From Acestrorhynchus altus (lineage: Eukaryota; Chordata; Actinopteri; Characiformes; Acestrorhynchidae): 64,000 bases of DNA. A model generated the notes under the pieces. It was not told the DNA's origin. It saw only the letters and a list, made by a program, of their open reading frames with translations, and searched no databases. Shown one piece after another: positions 1 to 32,501 of the stretch. The stretch lies in contig CM067503.1 in NCBI GenBank assembly GCA_034509495.1, positions 26,883,981 to 26,947,980 on the forward strand, in the 5' to 3' direction. Numbering within the stretch: the stretch's first letter is position 1; each line of letters starts with the position of its first letter. The position numbers and the translations under genes are program-made.

Positions 1-910
1 AATGATATCACAAAAGACAATATATAAAATAGGACATTCATATGATGTAACATCAACATTGTAACATTGTAGAGCTAGAAAATGATTTTGATTTCTGCAA
101 ACACGACTGCAGCAACAAGGTTGGAGTTATTCTCTAACTTAGCTCTTGGAGTTATCCATTCAGAAATGATGCAGAACTTGCAGGAGGTAGAGTAATTGTG
201 GCACTGTTTTAAGGTGGAATTTCAGCTTCATGCTGTGAGATGAACACACAGAAAACAATATGTGTTGTTAAATTAAGTTAAATTTTTGTGTCAAAACATT
301 TTATATCAGTTACATCCAGTGAACACATAAATCAAAGTAATAAAATATAGAATATGCAAAAAAATGTCTATAGTAATAATAAAAATACCAACAGACCAAA
401 AATAAAAATTCATGGCCTGATTTTTACAATAAATTGCTCAGCCTTATATTTTGTGCATATTATGCAGCCCTGTAAAATACTTTATTAATACCTAAAATAC
501 ATTATCAGACACAATTTTCTCTTAATGGCTGCTTATTGTGCTTCTACCAACATTGAAGCTGTCACTGTCAAAAGACTATTTGTAATGGTAATCAAATTGC
601 ATACGCAAATATATCAAAGCCTTCATTTGCATGTGTGCTTTAAAGATCACCTCTACACTTACAAACACACTCATGCCCATGTGCAGCCAGTCTCTTTGAC
701 CTCAATCTGCAATTCCTGGAAATGGAGCCATTCAGATAAGCCCCTCTTTATATCCTGGTTTATTTTTAGACATTTCATTGCTGTCTTTTTTCACATTCTC
801 AGCTTACATCTCTTTTTTTAGATATTTGTAATTTTAACAAGTGCTGATATCCATTCTGCTTTTATTTGAAAAAGCAGGTGAAATCTCTCTTTGCTGTTTT
901 CTCTCTCTAG
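1..910. other. adcy1 intron, left edge
   Basis: Intron upstream of the first adcy1 exon in the window. It is AT-rich with no exon-like block. About 100-260 contains a short dispersed repeat that reappears near 10850-10950: both carry a GGTGGAATTT core followed by a similar GCTGnGAGATnAnCACA stretch. The end, about 890-910, is a pyrimidine-rich acceptor tract. Nothing else was recognised. Confidence 0.5.
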
Positions 911-19821
<18,911 letters not shown>

Positions 19822-20242
19822 CTGCCAGGAGACCATTTCTGTGGTAACCAACATATTTGTGAATTGAAGAGTGAAATTGGGGGGAGAGGAAAGAGGACAC
19901 GCAAGAATGGAGTGACACAAGAGATTGAAGGAACCAGATGGAGTGATGCTGGATAGGCCATCGCTAGAGAAGAAAGGCCAACTCCACTGTCAACAGTGTG
20001 ACCATGATCTTTACAAGAGAGGAGAGAAATGCTCAGTTCCCTAATATAGAGAATAACCCTTCCCCTCACACACGCGCAAAGATTATGAGCAGTTTCATCT
20101 ATGTGTGTGTGTGTGTATTTACCACTTGAGTGTATGTTTAAATGAGTCTTCCTCAGTCCAGCTAGATATCAGGGGCTCCTAAACTTGGAGCATGTGTTTT
20201 ACAGTAATGGCAGCTTCACACCAACAGAGGAGGCAAGCACTC

Positions 20243-20245
<3 letters not shown>

Positions 20246-20318
<73 letters not shown>
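20246..20318. repeat. GT microsatellite
   Basis: About 36 GT units, then GAGAGA; within the presumed adcy1 3' UTR. Confidence 0.95.
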
Positions 20319-20326
<8 letters not shown>

Positions 20327-21599
20327 CTGTTCAGTAATGCTAGACAATTAATGCCACGGCATCAACCATTCAGAGCATGTATATGTAGTATGGACTGAAC
20401 AGTTAGAATCACAACAGCGCTGTATTTTAAAAAATTTTCTGTGTGTGCATGTTAATGTGTGTGTTTGTGTGTGTGTGGTGAATGTAGTTGTATGCAGAAG
20501 ATAGTGAGAGTAACGGGCAAGAATAGAATTTGAGAAAATCTAGTACCCTTATGAAACCAGAAACCAATCAGTACAGGAGAACAACAGTTCCTGTTCAGTT
20601 TTTGGGAAATCAGTGGAATTGTGAGGCTATTGCTGATTTAAAGCAAATTAACTTTTTGGATTTGTAACCTTCAAAAGTTTTTGTCTCGCAGTCGTTGCCT
20701 TTTTGAGTGACTTGCCAAAACCAGAATGAACAGTGATGACACGGTATTTTCAGAAGCCAAATGCTTCTTTTTTGTTTGTTTTTTTTAACTACTGGTAAAT
20801 CAAACTGGTCAGTTTTGCTGTCATTTACAGTTTCTGATCTTTGACTTGGATGAGGGTTGGGTTCCACCAGGGCTAGGATATGGGTTGTTTGTGCGTCTGT
20901 TGACGCTTATGCACAGAAGCTTAGGCACAGCTGCTTTTTGGGAAAACATTCTCGATGTCAGTGTTCACTTCCCTCAGCCCTTGACCTCACAATAAGATGA
21001 ATATTTTTTCTCGTGTATAAACACAGAGCAGGGAGAACTCTAGCCTCTGAGATACATTTCTACACACTGATAGTAGTGGGTTCCACAAGATCACTAACAA
21101 GAGAACAAGCTTGAATTCTAACACAACAGTAAGAAACCTGAACATCTGCTGGGGATGAAAAAACCAAGCAAAAACAAAATAATTTTTGAAGAGGTAAAAA
21201 TATCCTGTATAGCTTGTTCTGTATTTGTTCATTTTAAGAGTTTTTAAGTAGGCTAATGCTCAACTTGATCCTGCTAGTGCTGCTGGCAAGAGGGATTTAG
21301 CCTTGTGCTTGCACAAGGAGTGCTAGCACAGGATCAAACTTGCATGAGATTTAAGCAGTGCGCTAAGCTGGTGGTTGCTGTCAGACGTTTTCTGAGCCTT
21401 CCATTGTCTTTTTTTTTTCTCTCAGAACATCTGGGGCCAGATTCACAAAACTGTCTTAAGGAAGGAATTATTTTTAGATGTGCATTTTTCGTAACTTTGG
21501 ACTTGAGATAAAAGTTATGTGCCTATTTTCAAAAATGTAACACTTCTAAAAATTGAGGATGACCAACAGAAACAGATGAGCTTCTTTCTCAACCAGTGG

Positions 21600-21785
21600 C
21601 CCAACTAAGGAGTGTATAATATAGTGGGAAGTGTTTAAAAACCCTAGCAGCACTGCTGTGTCTGATCCACTTGTACCAGCACAACACACCTGCTGAGAAT
21701 GACCCACTTCCACAGTGGTCCTGTGGCATCCTGACCTTTTAAGAACTGAAAGTAATGAACAGTGTGTGTAGAAGGAGTTCATACT
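21600..21785. repeat. Fold-back element, single-arm fragment
   Basis: Shares GTGTTTAAA, CAGCACTGCTGTGTCTGATC, CAGCACAACACACC and GTGGTCCTGTGG with the right arm of the element at 18340-18790. The left arm is missing. Confidence 0.65.
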
Positions 21786-23559
21786 TTTGTAGATGACCAG
21801 AATATGATTTTATATTAATGCAGATTAATTGTAGTAAAATGATCTAAAACATGAGCTGCAGCGCACCCAGATCATGAATCTGGTGATATTTTTAATTTTT
21901 TTTCCATAATGAAGTTTTAATTACTTCAATTCATGTTTTTACTTGATATGACTGGCTTTAAACTATAGATAATAAGTGAATCATGACAATGACTTTAAGA
22001 AAATAAAAGAATAATAGATTTTTTCCTTCAAGAATTTAAATAATCATAAGCTTTTGTGAACTTGGCCCATGGACTTTATCAAAGCCTTACCAAGACCATG
22101 GACTTGTTTTTAAGGCCACAGACTTGTTTAAGAGTCAGTGGCAGGAAAGCATATTTGATCTGATCAGTTTTTTTTTTTTTTTTCTTTCACATTTTTTTTC
22201 TTTTACTTTTTCCTTTGATAAAATGTGACTATAGCTTTGATATTTCTCCAGTTATGCCTAGAGAATGAAGTTGGCTTCACGCATGCTGTACTGCATGTCC
22301 TTCGCATGCCATAATTCTACCTTGTCTGCTCCTTTTAGCTAAGTGCAATGTGTATCTAATGCATGAGTAATGCAAAAAACGAACAAAAAAAGGGTGACAC
22401 GTGTCAAATAAAATGAAAAAAGGCTTTAGCTGCACTGCATGAGCCCAGACGAGTGGCCTTTTTTTTTTTTTTTTTTTACAGTGTTTTTCAGATTCAGACC
22501 TTTATTAACAGCTTTTTCGCTTTCCCTCTACATGTATGGTGCTGTCAAGTGTTGGAGAAAGCTTGGGAGTGTTGTAGCATATTGCCGCCTTTTTTGGCTC
22601 TTGAGGTGACTGCCTCTATCCAGCAGTTCTCTGAGTGGGTGTATTCCTTTGTGCCAACACATATCGTTACCAACATATCAACTCCAGTGTTCTATTGTAG
22701 CACAAATTTTGTGATATTGTGTTTGATTCCAATTATGATGTTGTTTTTAAAAAGAAGTTGTAGTTTTCATATGCACTGGATCCACTAAGGGCACAGTCTT
22801 GACTTCCTGTAAAACTTATTGGGTGGGATGTTTAGATGTTGGGTGTCTTACCATGGGTTTTGGAAAAGTATTTTCTTTGGAGAAGTACATAACTCTATTG
22901 GTGCAGAGTAAAGTGTTCTGAAGTATTCCTATTTTATGTCAAAGAATGAAGCTCTGTAAGCTTGTAATTGAATACAGAAGAAATGCACTGTTTCATACAT
23001 TTTCAGAAGCTTCAAGCTTCGTTGCACTTCTCATGGCCCAAGAACCTCCCTTCTTTCCACAAGCTAAGGCTATTTAAGGGGCTACAGCTAAGTTTTATCT
23101 TTCTATATGAAATGTTCAATCAATATTCATCAGCCAAAATCTTCCTTTTATCCATGAGTAGGCCTAGTTCAGATTTTATTATCCAACAAATGTAGCCACA
23201 TGACAGAAAAAGGTTCTATTTTCTATTTGCAAACTCCAGTGGCCTAATTTGCTGCCATTCAGAATATTAAGACCAGATCAACTTTATTAATGCATAAATG
23301 TGCACAGTAGAAACAAATATATAGACTAGATTTTCATGTAAATTAGATATTTTCATATTTGATACGGGTTGAAATTATTGTATGTATGAAACCTTATGTA
23401 GAGTAAACAAAAAGTATTTTACTGATCTTAAATATATGTGCTATTTTTGGGGTTGCAATGTATTGATTGCAATGGTGATATCTGTGAATGTAAATTTCTT
23501 ATTGAGATCTTTTATACTTGTGTTTGCACTGTTCTGGAATAAAATGACATAGAGATGGA

Positions 23560-25559
23560 TAAAGATTGATGTTTTGGAGTCCCTGTGCCATTGCCCCCAT
23601 GTTTTTGCAGCCATGTCCTTGAGTTAGTTATATGTGATTGTAAAGGTGTTTGACCTGAGAGCCAGTGGGTTACATAACTAGAACAATTGCAGCAAAACAA
23701 GTGACATTTATCCATTTAATAAATGGATAAATCATTTCCAGCAACAATCATAAAAACATTTCCACATTACTGTTTTTTGCACATGATCTGATGCCCTACT
23801 ATGACCAGGTTGTTTTGGTCTTCTAGTTTACAGTCCACTGTCTACATAATGTAAATCCACTCTTCAATTATAACAAATATGAAACAGTAGGGGGCTGAGT
23901 CACAGCTGGACAGTTTCCAGGGTTCTTCATTGGATGTTATATTTTTTCCATTCTAAAATCCCCTTTTGACGAATTATTTAAAGTACCATCCATTAAAACA
24001 TTCTTTGGGGAACCAAACATTTTTCAGAGGAGTAGTATTCAAGAACACTGAAGGTCATGGCTGCAGATCCTGATTACTATCTTTTACTTTTCCTTTACAT
24101 TCATGCTGCTTTCCGCCCGGAACAATCTTTTCCCAAATCCTGGAATGTGCCTGCTGTAATGTGTTTTGAAGACGAAGGGAAAAAAAACTAAACAAAACAG
24201 ATTTTTATCAGGCTGGTGTAAACACAAAGCATGCGACTCATTCTGCCACAGGAAATGCACACTCACCAAATATCCGATTCTGGCTAGTGTATTGTGAGTA
24301 ATTAGGTGTGAAAAAAAGAACGAGCACACACACACTCACAGAGGACATTTTAAGACACTGACAGGTTACCTGGACATGCCAGTGTTACACAAATAGCTCC
24401 TGTGCTCTAGTTCACATGACCAAGAGTTCAAATTGACCCTTGCACTCACAATATATTAGTCATTCTGTGTGCATGCTTTGGGTCACTCTGGGTTTCCCAA
24501 AATACATTCTAGCTGATAGTTCTTTAAATGTGCTCTGGAATGGCTATGCAGGTGCTAAGATAAAATTTGACCCAGCTGAGTGGCTACAATCTTCCCAGCT
24601 ATCTAACTGCACATACACCAAAAAGTCACCTAAATGACAGCTTTCCAGGAAGACTCAGGATTAATTATTAAAAGGAACTATATTTTATTTTCACAAGCCC
24701 AACAAAAGGGGAATTAACTGGGTTGTAAATAGACTTGTAAAACCACATCTGAACAATTTCCTACCAGAGTACCTACCTACCAAAGTCAGTGTATTATATA
24801 GTATGTATTATTTTTACATCAAGTAAGAACCTAAAATAAATAACATTCTAAAGACTATTTAATACCTAGGGTGAATGCCACAGCACGCACCATAATGCTG
24901 GACTATCCACACTGATCAATGTACAAACCATGTACTTTTAAGCCAGAACTGGAGTCACAGTGTAGCATGAACTCATACAAGCATGAAGCTGGACGCTGTT
25001 TTTTCACGCACACTGGAGTGTGGAGTCATGCATGTTCTGAAAGGTAGCAGTGTGAATTTCCTCTTGTGGTATCAATCTACAAGCAATCATTTTTGGCACA
25101 TACTTTTAAGAGCTCTTAAAATGTAAGAGGACAAAAAGTGTTCTAAGTGTTCGAAATGAACATAGAAAACTATTTTCAATGTTTCAAGAACATTTCAATG
25201 TTTTTTTTTCTGAATATGAAAAAAACACATTTTATTATTTCCTACTTATTAAATATTAAATGACTTTCCTAGAAATTTACATTAGTTAAATATATAAATA
25301 AATAAGGAATGTTTATTTTTAGGAATCTAAGGATATGTGTGAGTAAAGGGAAAATGAAATTGTACTCAGTGGGACAGTAACGGTGTTTTTGTCTCTCATT
25401 GTTGTTCCATCAACTTTCTTCAGCAACATGCAAGACTGGCAGGTTTGGACTTGCTCTGCTAATCCTAAAACAAGCTCCTGTGGATGCTTCATCTAATTCC
25501 AACTACACACTAATTCCGCCATAGGGCACACTTGAACTTGTTACAAAACATGCAAATAT

Positions 25560-25590
<31 letters not shown>

Positions 25591-28500
25591 TTCTCTCTAT
25601 CTCTCTTCATCTTTGCTTTACTAAATGTTTTAAGATGCTTCCTGGTGATTGCACCTACTGTGTGTGTGTGTGTGTGTGGGGGGGGGGGTGCTGTGGTTCT
25701 CATGTTGATGAGTAAGGCATTGGAGTTTTTATTACCTGCAGGGTGGAAATGACTCATGGCCTTTTATGGTCACCATGCCAAGATAAACAGCAGCTTTTGC
25801 AGGTCATTACTGTGTGCCACTCACATCCAACCCTGTTCAAAATCACTCAGTTTCACACTGTCGTTTACAAGCCATGCCTATCTCAGGTGTAAGGTCACTG
25901 TGAGGCTAATGATTTCCATTTGTAGACATGACTGACAGTGACAAATCATAAACACCTACTCAGAGCGGTGGAAGCCGCATCACTTTGAACTACCTATCAG
26001 TCTTGTTGCCCAAGACTGGACTTTCAAAGATGTTTGTCCTTGTGTATGTGTCACGTGTGCACAATGTGTCACTGTTTTATGTTGGAAATGGATGCCTTGT
26101 TATTTTGAAGTCAGATTGTTTCCAGCAGGAACACCCAAATTGTGCACCAGTACACAACATAGTCTTGTACAAACTGGTTGGAGGTAAATGAACCCTTACA
26201 GTGCACAAATATGTACACTTGTCTGTACATTTCACCCACATACATTCCAGTCCATAACACAAGATTGTCATGCAAGATTATAGTTTACAGACCTTTACAC
26301 CCACACATGGATTACACTTTGTATCATTCTAATGATCAGTTGTGACATGAACTAGATGAACACACCAAGACCCTCTTGATCCTCATCTATTGCTGTGCAT
26401 CAGTGGCTATTTAGATGACTATTTAGTTTGACTACCAAAAACAGAACTGCTGAAGTTCTTCATTCTCATATTTTACTTAATGAACTTTCATTTTCCTATT
26501 GTCATGTAAATAAACTAAAAACAAAAACAATGTAAGACCTTCATATTTTTATATCAACATATGGACATTTAGTCTTTGAAGAAAAAAGTTAGGGCACTAA
26601 CAACTTTTGTTACTACTTCAGGTATACCACGTCAGCAAAGAAGACCTAGACAAAACCAGGACACTTGGAACAATATGCTTTGGACAGAATGTGAATAATA
26701 AAGTAAAAAAAATGAAATATTTTTTAAAAATTTAAAATTAATTATTCATATGACTACATTTTATGTGAGGTATATAACAAATATATTTTTCTGTTTGCTC
26801 ACTCATCATTTTTTACATAATATGAAGAAGAGTAAGTGCATTCAAAGTGCTTTCTGGACAGTGCTAATGTAAGCTCTAAGTGTGTGCCGGTCATCAGGAT
26901 TAAGTGTGGCAGACATTAGGGGATTCTAAGCTGTTTGGAATGTTCAGTTAGTTGCTCAATAGTGACTGTTGGGGAGTGACGTAGAGCAGCGTCAGTCTCT
27001 GCGCAGTTTACCACATGATGGACAAAGGGGACAATGTGGGAGGGAAGATGACTCTTCTGACAGTTACATCACAAAACACAAAACTTTAAACACTCTGCTG
27101 CTCTGCAACAACAATTAAGTGACCACAGTCACTACCTACATAGTTAGCCTGGAGAATTCCTGTGCAGGAGTTTATATTCTTGTACTGTAAACAGTACAAA
27201 AATCTTGTCACCCATTTTGACTAAATTATTATAAAATAATAAAATAATGATCCTTATTTGATTTATATTCAGCTCAAATCTTCCATATGAGCACATTAAA
27301 AAATACATACACAAACAAAGGAATTAGTGGGTGGAATCTCAGAAACATCAAATAACTTCACATTCTACACTGAGGTTATAGTTAGGGTTAGAGTCACTCT
27401 GATTTACTAATTTAAAAATTCAGAGCTGCCCCCTATAAACAAAAATGTTTATAAAAAAAAACATGTGGACAAAACCTAACCTAGCTTGGAGTTTAACAAG
27501 GAGCTGTCACTAACACACATATAACCATAGCATATAGCATGGAGTTTTAACACATTTAACTAGTTAAAAAGCGCTTAAACAAGTAAGCATGTCGCAGGAA
27601 TGATCAGCAAACATTGCAAAGTTAATAAGTTATCTAACACAGGTGATGATGTGTGTTTTAGGGGAGCTCTATGAATGTTGGGAAAACTGTGTTGTAAACA
27701 TATTATGTTATATTATTTAATAATTATGCTAATTCTAATTGACACTTTGGCTGATCTGATTAGATGGGCCATATTTAATCACACCCAACTAAAATCTAAC
27801 AGATGGACAGATGATAGTTTGAAACACTTCTCCATAGAAAAGACAATTTTTTTCTCTGCCACTTCACAGAAAATTCACCACAAAACTATAGAAAAAAGAA
27901 GAGAATCATAAAAATGAGTAGACTGGGGCTTTAAGGGTGCCCAAAAGTTTGCATAATTGTGTAAGACAAAATGTGTGTAGCTTAAGACACGCAATAGTTT
28001 GTTCAACTTTTTTATGCCAGAAAAAAAAACTAAAAACACATAAAAGCAATATGTAAATATATTTCAGATTTATATAGGAAAAAAAATATTTACATATTAC
28101 ATAATACTGTAAAACTAACTTGTATAACAACTATGTAATTATGACAGTGAAGTAATGCCGTGTGGGCCCACACACAGACCTGGGCACTTTAAAGGATTTA
28201 AACATGTAATTGAGGATAATAGCAAAGAATTATAATAGCACCCATGCAGAAGCATGCTTAAACACTGCAGGTGTGTCAATCATTTCTTTATCTACACTGG
28301 CTAAGCAGCATTCACATTCAAGGAAGCCAAATCATCATAATGTGCGTGGTGTTAAAAGATGCACTGAGACTACATGAATAGCCACTATACACCACAGTGT
28401 AATTTGCGTGTTGTATGTGTGGCTGTTTATGTATATGAATGAGTGTTGCCTATGCCGGGATTTTAACATCAGTCAAATAAACACTTCTCATCTGGCTACT

Positions 28501-28950
28501 TCCATGCTAGCTGGAGAGAGGAGCCAGAGGAAGCCATACACAATGGATGCCTTTGCATGGGAGTTCATGTGAGAAGGGTTTCCCACACAAACACACACAC
28601 ACACACACATATATACAAAACACTACAAACATACTGGTATTGCTTTAAGGAATTTGATTAACATGAGGCTGGTCAACAGCAATGTCTATCTGATTACATG
28701 CTGATACACAAATGACAAATTTGCTGCTCCTGCAATCAATCATTACATGTGGCAGGTGTCAGATATTTATCATATATGTACTGTATGCATGTATAGCTCA
28801 GGATTAAAGGGGCAAGTGAGAATAGATGGAAATGCATGCTGTGATGGGGAATCAGCCACAAAGTACAGTTGCTTCCTCAACATGTGAGGCAGACAGAGAG
28901 AGAGAGAGGCTTTCCCAATTAAGCACTTCACATGAGTGGGTGTATTACTG
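23560..28950. other. Intergenic region, 5.4 kb
   Basis: AT-rich with no supported gene. 23940-24020 resembles the GGTTCT-type dispersed repeat. A CT run lies at 25561-25608 and a GT/G run at 25659-25688. 27925-27960 (GGTGCCCAAAAGTTTGCATA) resembles the outer end of a Tc1-type element. A short CA run lies at 28590-28609. Nothing else was recognised. Confidence 0.5.
25561..25688. repeat. CT run and GT/G run
   Basis: Two low-complexity tracts: CT at 25561-25608, and GT at about 25659-25678 followed by a G run to 25688. Confidence 0.85.
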
Positions 28951-29282
28951 TACAACCCCAATTCCAATGAAGTTGGGACATTGAACATAAAACATGAATA
29001 AAATCAGAATAAAATGATTTGCAAATCATTTTCAAACTATATTCAATTGGATATACTACAAAAACATTTTTTTTATGTTCAAACAAATAAACGTTATTGT
29101 TTTTTGCAAATATTCACTTGTTTTGAATTTCATGCCTTCAAAATGTTCCAAAAAAGGAGCATGTTTACCATTGTGTTCCATCACCTTTCCTTTTAACAAC
29201 ACTCAAAAAGTGTTTAAAACTGAGGACACTAATTGTTGAAGCTTTGTATGTGTAACTCTTTCCCATTCTTGCTTGATGTACA

Positions 29283-30008
29283 ACTTTAGTTGCTCAACAG
29301 TCTGGGGTCTCCATTGTCATATTTTGCACCACACAATTTCGATGGGAGAGAGGTAGGCCAGTCTAGTACCTGCACTCTTTTACTATGAAGCCATGCTGTT
29401 ATAACACGTGCAGAATGTGGCTTGGCATTGTCTTGCCAAAATAAGCAGGAACATCCCTGAAAAAGATGTTGCTTGGATGGCAGCATATGTTGCTCCAAAA
29501 CCTGTATGTACCTTTTAGCATTAATGGTGCCCTCACAGATGTGCAAGTTACATGTGCCATGGGCACCAACACACCCCTATGGCTTTTGAACTTTGCACTG
29601 TTAACAATCCAGATTGTCCTTTTCCTCTGGGCCCGGAGGACGTGACGTCCACGATTTCCAAAAACAATTTGAAATGTGGACTCGTCAGACCACAGATCAC
29701 TTTTCAACTTTGCATCAGTCCTTCTCAGATGAGCTCAGGCCCAGAGAAGCCAATGGCATTTCTGGATGTTGATATATGGCTGTTGCTTTGCATGGAGTTT
29801 TAACTTGCACTTGTAGATGAAGTGATGAACTGTGGTCACTCACAATAGTTTTCTGAAGAGTTCCTTAGCCAATGTGTAATATCCATTACATTTTTAATGC
29901 AGTGCTGTCTGAGGGATCGAAGGTCACAGGCATTCAATGTTGGTTTTCGGCTTTGCCGCTTACAGAGATTTCTTCGGATTCTCTGAATCCTTTGATGATA
30001 TTATGAAC
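29283..30008 (-). pseudogene. Mariner/Tc1-type transposase pseudogene
   Basis: Reverse-strand pieces: WSDESTFQIVFGNRGRHVLR (first catalytic Asp) near 29640-29700, then MHICEGTINAKRYIQVLEQH near 29490-29545, and FWQDNAKPHSARVITAWL (second Asp) near 29390-29440, ending VQVLDWP. The canonical SPDLSPIEN block with the Glu is not intact. Frame breaks separate the pieces. Upstream parts of the frame continue across the RTE insertion at about 31714-31860, near the reversed N-terminus. Confidence 0.8.
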
Positions 30009-30018
30009 TATAGATGAT

Positions 30019-31713
30019 CTTCTTTTGGCTGCTCCCTTTAGGGGTAGCCACAGCGGATCATCTGCCTCCATCTTGCCCTATCCACTGCCTCCTCTACTGT
30101 TACACCAACCAAGCCATCTCAACCTGGCCTCTCTGGCTTTACCTCCAAACTGCTCCACCTTCACTGTCCTTCTGATGTGCTCATTTCTAATCTTGTCCAT
30201 CCTTGTCACTCCCAATGAAATTCTCATCATCTTCAGCTCCGCCACCTCCAGCTCAGCCTCCTGACTTTTAGACAGAGCCACAGTCTGCAAACCTTACACC
30301 ATAGCAGGTCTCACTACTGTCTTGTAAACCTTCCCTTTCACTCTCGCTGCTATCCTTCTGTCACACATCAGCCCTGATACCCGTCTCCACCCACTCCATC
30401 CTGCCTGCACCCTCTTCTTCACCTCTTTTCTGTCCTGTCCATTGCTCTGGATGGTTGACATAAGATATTTGAAGTCATCCGCCTTTATGACCTCTACACC
30501 TTGCATCTTCACCTTTCCACCTGCCTTCCTCTCATTCACACACATGAATTCCGTCTTGTCTGTACTGAGCTTTATTCCTCTCCTCTCCAGTGCAAACCTC
30601 CATCTCTCCTGGTTCTCTTCCACTTGCTCTCTACTCTCACCACAGATTACAATATCATCTGCAAACATCATGGTCCATGGAGCCTCCTGCCTGACCTCGC
30701 CTGTCAATCTGTCCATCACCATTGCAAACAAGAAGGGGCTCAAAGCTTATCCCTGATTTAACCCTACCTTCACCTTGAAACCATTTGTCACTACAACTGA
30801 CAAATGCACACCTCACCACTTTCTCACTATGCTCATACAGGTCCTGCACCACCCTCACATACTTTTCAGCCACACCTGACTTCCTCATACAATACCAGGA
30901 GTTCCTCTCTTGGCACCATATTATATGCCTTCTCTAGATCCACAAAGACACAATGTAGCTCGTTCTGACCTTCTCTGTACTTCTCTACCAACATTCTCAA
31001 TATAAAAATTGCAGCTGTGATACTCTTTCTGGGCATTAAACCAAACTGCTGCTCACTGATCTGAACCTCTCGCCTTAGCCTTGCTTCAACAACTCTTTCC
31101 CATACCTTCATGGTGTGGCTCATCAGGTTTATACCTCTGTAGTTACTGCAGCTCTGTACATCACCCTTGTTCTTAAAAATGGGGACCAGTACACTGCTTC
31201 TCCACTCATCAGGCATCCTCTCACTCTCCAGGATTTTTTTAAACAACCTGGTCAAAAAGTCCACTGCCTTCTCTCCTAAACATCTCCATACCTCCACAGT
31301 TATGCCATCTGGACCAACTGCCTTTCCATTCTTCATCATTTGTAAATGTCCAATCTCTTTTAGGTGGCATCTCCTGCTAAGGATATAATCCACCTGTGTG
31401 CATCTCCCTCAGTTCACCACAGTCATTTCCATTCTCTTTGCAAAACCTACAACCATCTGACCTTCTGCAATTCTTTCATACCATACATACCCAGCACCTC
31501 TTCATCCCCTCTGTTCCCTTCACCAACATGTCCATTGAAGTCTGCGCCAATCACCAATCACCTCTCTAGGGACATCTTCTACCACTTAATCCATTGTACT
31601 CCAAAATTCCTCTTTCTTCTCTTACTGACAACCAACCTGTGGTACATATGAACTGACAACATTTAAAATTACACCATTAACTTCCAACTTCAAGCTCAGT
31701 GTCAATTATAGAA
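30019..31713 (-). mobile_element. RTE-type non-LTR retrotransposon, 5'-truncated
   Basis: Inserted inside the mariner/Tc1 element and flanked by a 10-base direct repeat TATAGATGAT (30009-30018 and 31714-31723), a target-site duplication. Reverse orientation. The 3' end reads CAGCCAAAAGAAGATCATC on the minus strand after a CGCTGTGGCTACCCCTAAAG block, a tail I recall from fish RTE-like elements. About 1.7 kb: endonuclease remnant, reverse transcriptase and 3' tail. RTE rather than another clade is from remembered similarity. Confidence 0.8.
30078..31393 (-). pseudogene. RTE-type reverse transcriptase pseudogene
   Basis: Three overlapping reverse-strand frames. 31393-30866: KNGKAVGPDGITVEVWRCLG, VLVPIFKNKGDVQSCSNYRG, IYLRMLVEKYREGQ-like and VFVDLEKAYNMVPREEL. 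Then 30743-30294 with MSPFLFAMVMDRL and MMFADDIVICGES; the catalytic FADD is intact at 30654-30665. Then 30290-30078 with ELKMMRISLGVTRMDKIRNE. Frameshifts near 30870 and 30760 and an in-frame stop break the frame. The endonuclease part upstream (to about 31700) is scrambled. Confidence 0.85.
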
Positions 31714-32024
31714 TATAGATGATGAAATCCCCAAATTCCTTGAAATTGCATGTTGACAGATGTTGTTCTTAAACTGTGGGACCATTTGCTCATGCAGTTG
31801 CTCACAAAGTGGTAAACCTTGCCCCATTGTTGCTTGTGAATGACTCAGCCTTTTGGAGATGCTTGCTTTATACCCAATAATGACACTCACCTGTTTCCAA
31901 TTAACATGTTCACCTGTGGAATGTTCCAAACAGGTGTTTTTTGAGCATTCCTCAACTTTACCAGTCTTTTGTTGCCCCTGTCTCAACTTTTTTGGAAAGT
32001 GTTGCAGGCATCAAATTCAAAATT

Positions 32025-32501
32025 ACTGTAATGGTTGAGCACCACTTAGAGGACGAAGACAAACAAGGAAGTGGAATTACTTGTAGGGGTTTTGAATTTA
32101 ATGACAAGAAAGTGGGCTACAAAACAAACAGCCAGATATAAATAATCAAATCAAATCAAACCAACATTTATTTGTATAGCACTCTTCATAACTGAAGTTG
32201 TCTCAGAGCAGCTTCACAGAAATCGAGAAATAAAAAGGTTAACAACACAGGAACAAAGGATAAGAGACAGATCCCCCAACTTCCAATTATGGAACTTGGA
32301 TAAAGAAACAAATGTATGAAAATATACAGACACAAAAACAATAAGACTGACAAGGGCAGACAAAGGGTCTTAAATACAAGGACAACATTACACACACCTG
32401 GAGCTGGGAAATAAAGGGACAGGGTTAAACCTGAGACAGATAGGAAAGGGTGGAACAAGGGAGGAGACAGGACCCAAACAAATCAAAACTCAGGAGCAAG
32501 T
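32025..32501. mobile_element. Second insertion in the mariner/Tc1 element
   Basis: About 477 bases that do not belong to the host element. 32145-32225 carries a reversed L2/SINE-type 3' tail (ATTTATTTGTATAGCACTCT; CAGAGCAGCTTCACAGAAAT). 32330-32505 shows a distant relative of the LTR-like repeat at 5759-6065. 32038-32140 is unassigned. Boundaries are approximate. Confidence 0.55.

Larger units (their letters stand above)
19822..23560 (+). other. adcy1: Probable adcy1 3' UTR
   Basis: Follows the adcy1 stop. Candidate poly(A) signals AATAAA lie at 22407-22412 and 23538-23543. Mammalian ADCY1 has a long 3' UTR, so the far signal is plausible. Contains a GT microsatellite (20246-20318) and a fold-back arm fragment (21600-21780). 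No reading frame of note. The true end is not determined. Confidence 0.35.

Noticed and set aside
29014..29196. Open frames on the plus strand in 28.9-32.6 kb
   Set aside because: They are antisense readings of transposon sequence.
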